Assembly (NCBI GenBank): GCA_016782885.1
Contig: JADHXQ010000019.1
Coordinates: forward strand, 1 to 52,834
Direction of reading: 5' to 3'
Length of the DNA stretch: 52,834 nucleotides
Source: Phycisphaerae bacterium
GTDB taxonomy: Bacteria; Planctomycetota; Phycisphaerae; SM23-33
Position numbers and translations under genes: made by a program. The notes under the pieces were generated by a model that ran no database searches, had not been told where the DNA came from, and worked only from the letters and a program-made list of their open reading frames with translations. Of the stretch, positions 51,333 to 52,834 are shown in pieces (position 1 is the stretch's first letter; each line of letters begins with the position of its first letter).

Positions 51333-52433
51333 TTACCTCTTGACTCGGGCGCCGCCGCCTGCGATCAGGTTCTCCACTTCGACGAGGGTGGCCATCGTCG
51401 TGTCGCCCGGTGTGGTCATCGCCAGGGCGCCGTGGGCTGCGCCGTACTGGACCGCCTCGGCGGGGCTCTTGTCGGCCAGCAACGCATATATCAGGCCCGA
51501 GGCGAACGAGTCTCCCCCGCCGACGCGATCGTAGATTTCCAGGTCCACCCGCACGTCGGCCTGGTGGGTCTCGCCGTCGGCCCAGCAGACGGCGCCCCAG
51601 TCGTTCACGCCGGCGGTCTTGACGCCCCGCAGCGTGGTGGCGACCATCTTGAAGTTGGGGTATTCGCCGGCGGCGCGGGCTATCATCTTCATGAAATTCG
51701 TCGGATCGAGCTTCGAGCAGTTCTCGTCGAGGCCTTCGACGGAGAAGCCAAGGGCCTTGGTGAAGTCCTCCTCGTTGCCGATCATCACGTCGACGAGCGG
51801 TGCGATTGCGCGGTTTACTTCTATCGCCCTGTCCGAGCCTCCGTAAGCCTCCCACAGACTCGGGCGGTAGTTAAGGTCGTAGCTGACGATCGTCCCGTTG
51901 GCGCGGGCGGTCTGCATGGCCTCGATCGCCACCTCCGGAGTATGCTCACCCAGCGCCGCGAATATCCCCCCGCAGTGGAACCACCTGGCGCCCTGCCTCA
52001 GGAAAATCGCGTCCCAGTCGATGTCGCCGGGCTTGAGCTGCGACACGGCGGTGTGACCGCGATCCGAACAGCCCACCGCCCCGCGAACGCCGAATCCCTT
52101 CTCGGTGAAGTTCAAACCGTTGCGCGCCGCCCGCCCCAGACCGTCAAACCCGACCCACTTGACGTGCGAAGTATCCACACCGCCCTGGTCGATCAGGTCT
52201 TCCAGCAGGCGCCCGACGGGATTGTCGACGAAGGCGGTGACGACGGCCGTCCGCATACCAAAACACTTGCGCAGCCCGCGGGCGACGTTGTACTCGCCCC
52301 CGCCTTCCCAAACACGAAAGTTGCGGGCGGTGCGTATCCGCCCGTCGCCGGGGTCCAGGCGAATCATTATCTCGCCCAGCGACACCTCGTCCCACATGCA
52401 GTCTTCAGCGGGCCTTAAGCTCAGTCCAGCCAT
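51333..52433 (-). CDS. PfkB-family sugar kinase, 2-keto-3-deoxygluconate kinase-like
   Basis: A 366-residue ribokinase-family kinase. The N-terminal GEIMIRLDPGDGRIRTARNF and GGGEYNVARGLRK segments bind sugar; YDLNYRPSLW is typical of KdgK; the C-terminal DRVGGGDSFASGLIYALL is the ATP/anion-hole motif with the catalytic aspartate. KdgK phosphorylates KDG, the product of uronic-acid degradation. Start ATG 52433 has AAAGGA about ten bases upstream. It is in line with the GH2 gene downstream and the GH95-like gene upstream (29 bases), consistent with a polysaccharide-use operon. Substrate assignment is by family, not proof. Confidence 0.85.
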   Translation of the reverse strand: MAGLSLRPAEDCMWDEVSLGEIMIRLDPGDGRIRTARNFRVWEGGGEYNVARGLRKCFGMRTAVVTAFVDNPVGRLLEDLIDQGGVDTSHVKWVGFDGLGRAARNGLNFTEKGFGVRGAVGCSDRGHTAVSQLKPGDIDWDAIFLRQGARWFHCGGIFAALGEHTPEVAIEAMQTARANGTIVSYDLNYRPSLWEAYGGSDRAIEVNRAIAPLVDVMIGNEEDFTKALGFSVEGLDENCSKLDPTNFMKMIARAAGEYPNFKMVATTLRGVKTAGVNDWGAVCWADGETHQADVRVDLEIYDRVGGGDSFASGLIYALLADKSPAEAVQYGAAHGALAMTTPGDTTMATLVEVENLIAGGGARVKR

Positions 52434-52462
52434 CGAAGGAATCCTTTCAAATTGCAGATGAG

Positions 52463-52834
52463 TTACTTGAACTTCACGTCGTGTGTTTGTCCGGCTTTCA
52501 GTTTAACCGTTGCGGGCCCGTCTATCTGCTGTCCTTCAGGCGGGCGCAATTTGTGCGCTGAGTCTATTGTAGCTTTGAGCCTGGCGGAGGCGGCCTTACC
52601 GTTTTTCCACACGATGTCGACCTGAAGACCGCCGCGCGCCCGCAGGCCGGTGACCTTACCGTCAGGCCAGGCTTTCGGCAGCGCCGGAAGGAACCGGACG
52701 GCGCCGGCGTGGCTTTGCAGGAGCATTTCGGCGATACCCGCCGGTCCGCCGAAGTTCGCGTCGATCTCGAATGGCAGCGGGCGCCCCGACCAGCACTGGT
52801 CGAACATGTTGGGGTTCATGTTGTCGCCGAGCAG
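52463..52834 (-). CDS. GH95-like glycoside hydrolase, C-terminal part (5' truncated by window edge)
   Basis: Only the last 124 residues are present. [20 protein letters not shown] and [20 protein letters not shown] and [14 protein letters not shown] are the typical end of GH95 enzymes (alpha-L-fucosidase or alpha-L-galactosidase). The catalytic centre lies beyond the window. An in-frame ATG at 52819 is internal. The stop is 29 bases before the sugar kinase start, in the same direction, so it is probably the first visible gene of that operon. Confidence 0.85.
   Translation of the reverse strand: MLGDNMNPNMFDQCWSGRPLPFEIDANFGGPAGIAEMLLQSHAGAVRFLPALPKAWPDGKVTGLRARGGLQVDIVWKNGKAASARLKATIDSAHKLRPPEGQQIDGPATVKLKAGQTHDVKFK

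Noticed and set aside
51316-51855. N-terminal extension of the GH2 frame
   Set aside because: It overlaps the sugar kinase gene and is arginine/glycine-rich shadow sequence; the signal peptide begins at 51315.

Overview
The window looks like a piece of a planctomycete chromosome, most likely an uncultured Phycisphaerae-type lineage. The evidence is the gene complement: PEP-CTERM proteins, a giant LEPRLLLS-type surface protein with lamin-tail and CotH domains, toroid-repeat/DUF4159 proteins, a VIT-VWA protein, a SUMF1-PQQ fusion, a Tat-exported sulfatase and polysaccharide-degradation genes. The backbone is GC-rich by eye. No ribosomal genes or CRISPR array are present. This is inference from gene content, not phylogeny.

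Layout. 1-4.3 kb (+ strand): the 3' end of trpS, a SUMF1-PQQ secreted protein, scpA and a RidA-family gene. 4.3-9.6 kb (- strand): a CsgG-like lipoprotein, a rhodanese-domain protein, and two tandem PurF-type amidophosphoribosyltransferases, one of which has lost the catalytic N-terminal cysteine. 9.8-11.7 kb (- strand): the most striking locus, an ATP-grasp ligase translationally coupled to a Tat-targeted protein. That protein carries two TTxxxxEE motifs, the core signature of plesiocin-type graspetides (omega-ester RiPPs), one just after the predicted signal cleavage site and one at the extreme C-terminus. 12.1-15.6 kb (- strand): a secreted toroid-repeat protein and a VIT-VWA protein.

15.6-19.6 kb is different: short, mostly unrelated genes all on the + strand (a small hypothetical, a HigB/HigA-type toxin-antitoxin pair, a TPR-like protein, a DUF4272 protein), separated by short imperfect palindromes that end in GTTRRRY-like cores and resemble integron attC sites. 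One (18223-18281) is 59 bp long with a good stem and an extrahelical base. No integrase is seen, so this looks like an integrase-less attC cluster (CALIN) or part of a larger array.

19.7-26.2 kb (+): a sulfatase, a toroid-repeat/DUF4159 protein and a frameshifted PEP-CTERM protein. 26.2-27.9 kb (+): a SIR2-like protein, a small hypothetical and an orphan Phd/YefM-like antitoxin. 28-31 kb (-): SppA-type peptidase, Cof-type HAD phosphatase and arabinose-5-phosphate isomerase. 31.1-33.1 kb (+): an EamA transporter and a zinc alcohol dehydrogenase of the sorbitol dehydrogenase type. 33.1-34.2 kb (-): a DUF89 phosphatase. 34.5 kb: tRNA-Arg(UCU). 34.7-44.6 kb (-): a PEP-CTERM protein and the 2819-residue surface protein. 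44.8-48.8 kb (-): a lipoprotein substrate-binding protein with a hybrid histidine kinase. 49.1 kb to the end (-): a GH2 glycosidase, a KdgK-like sugar kinase and the C-terminus of a GH95-like enzyme, a probable polysaccharide-use operon.

A pair of about 150 bp MITE-like elements with shared terminal inverted repeats lies at 11.9 and 29.9 kb.
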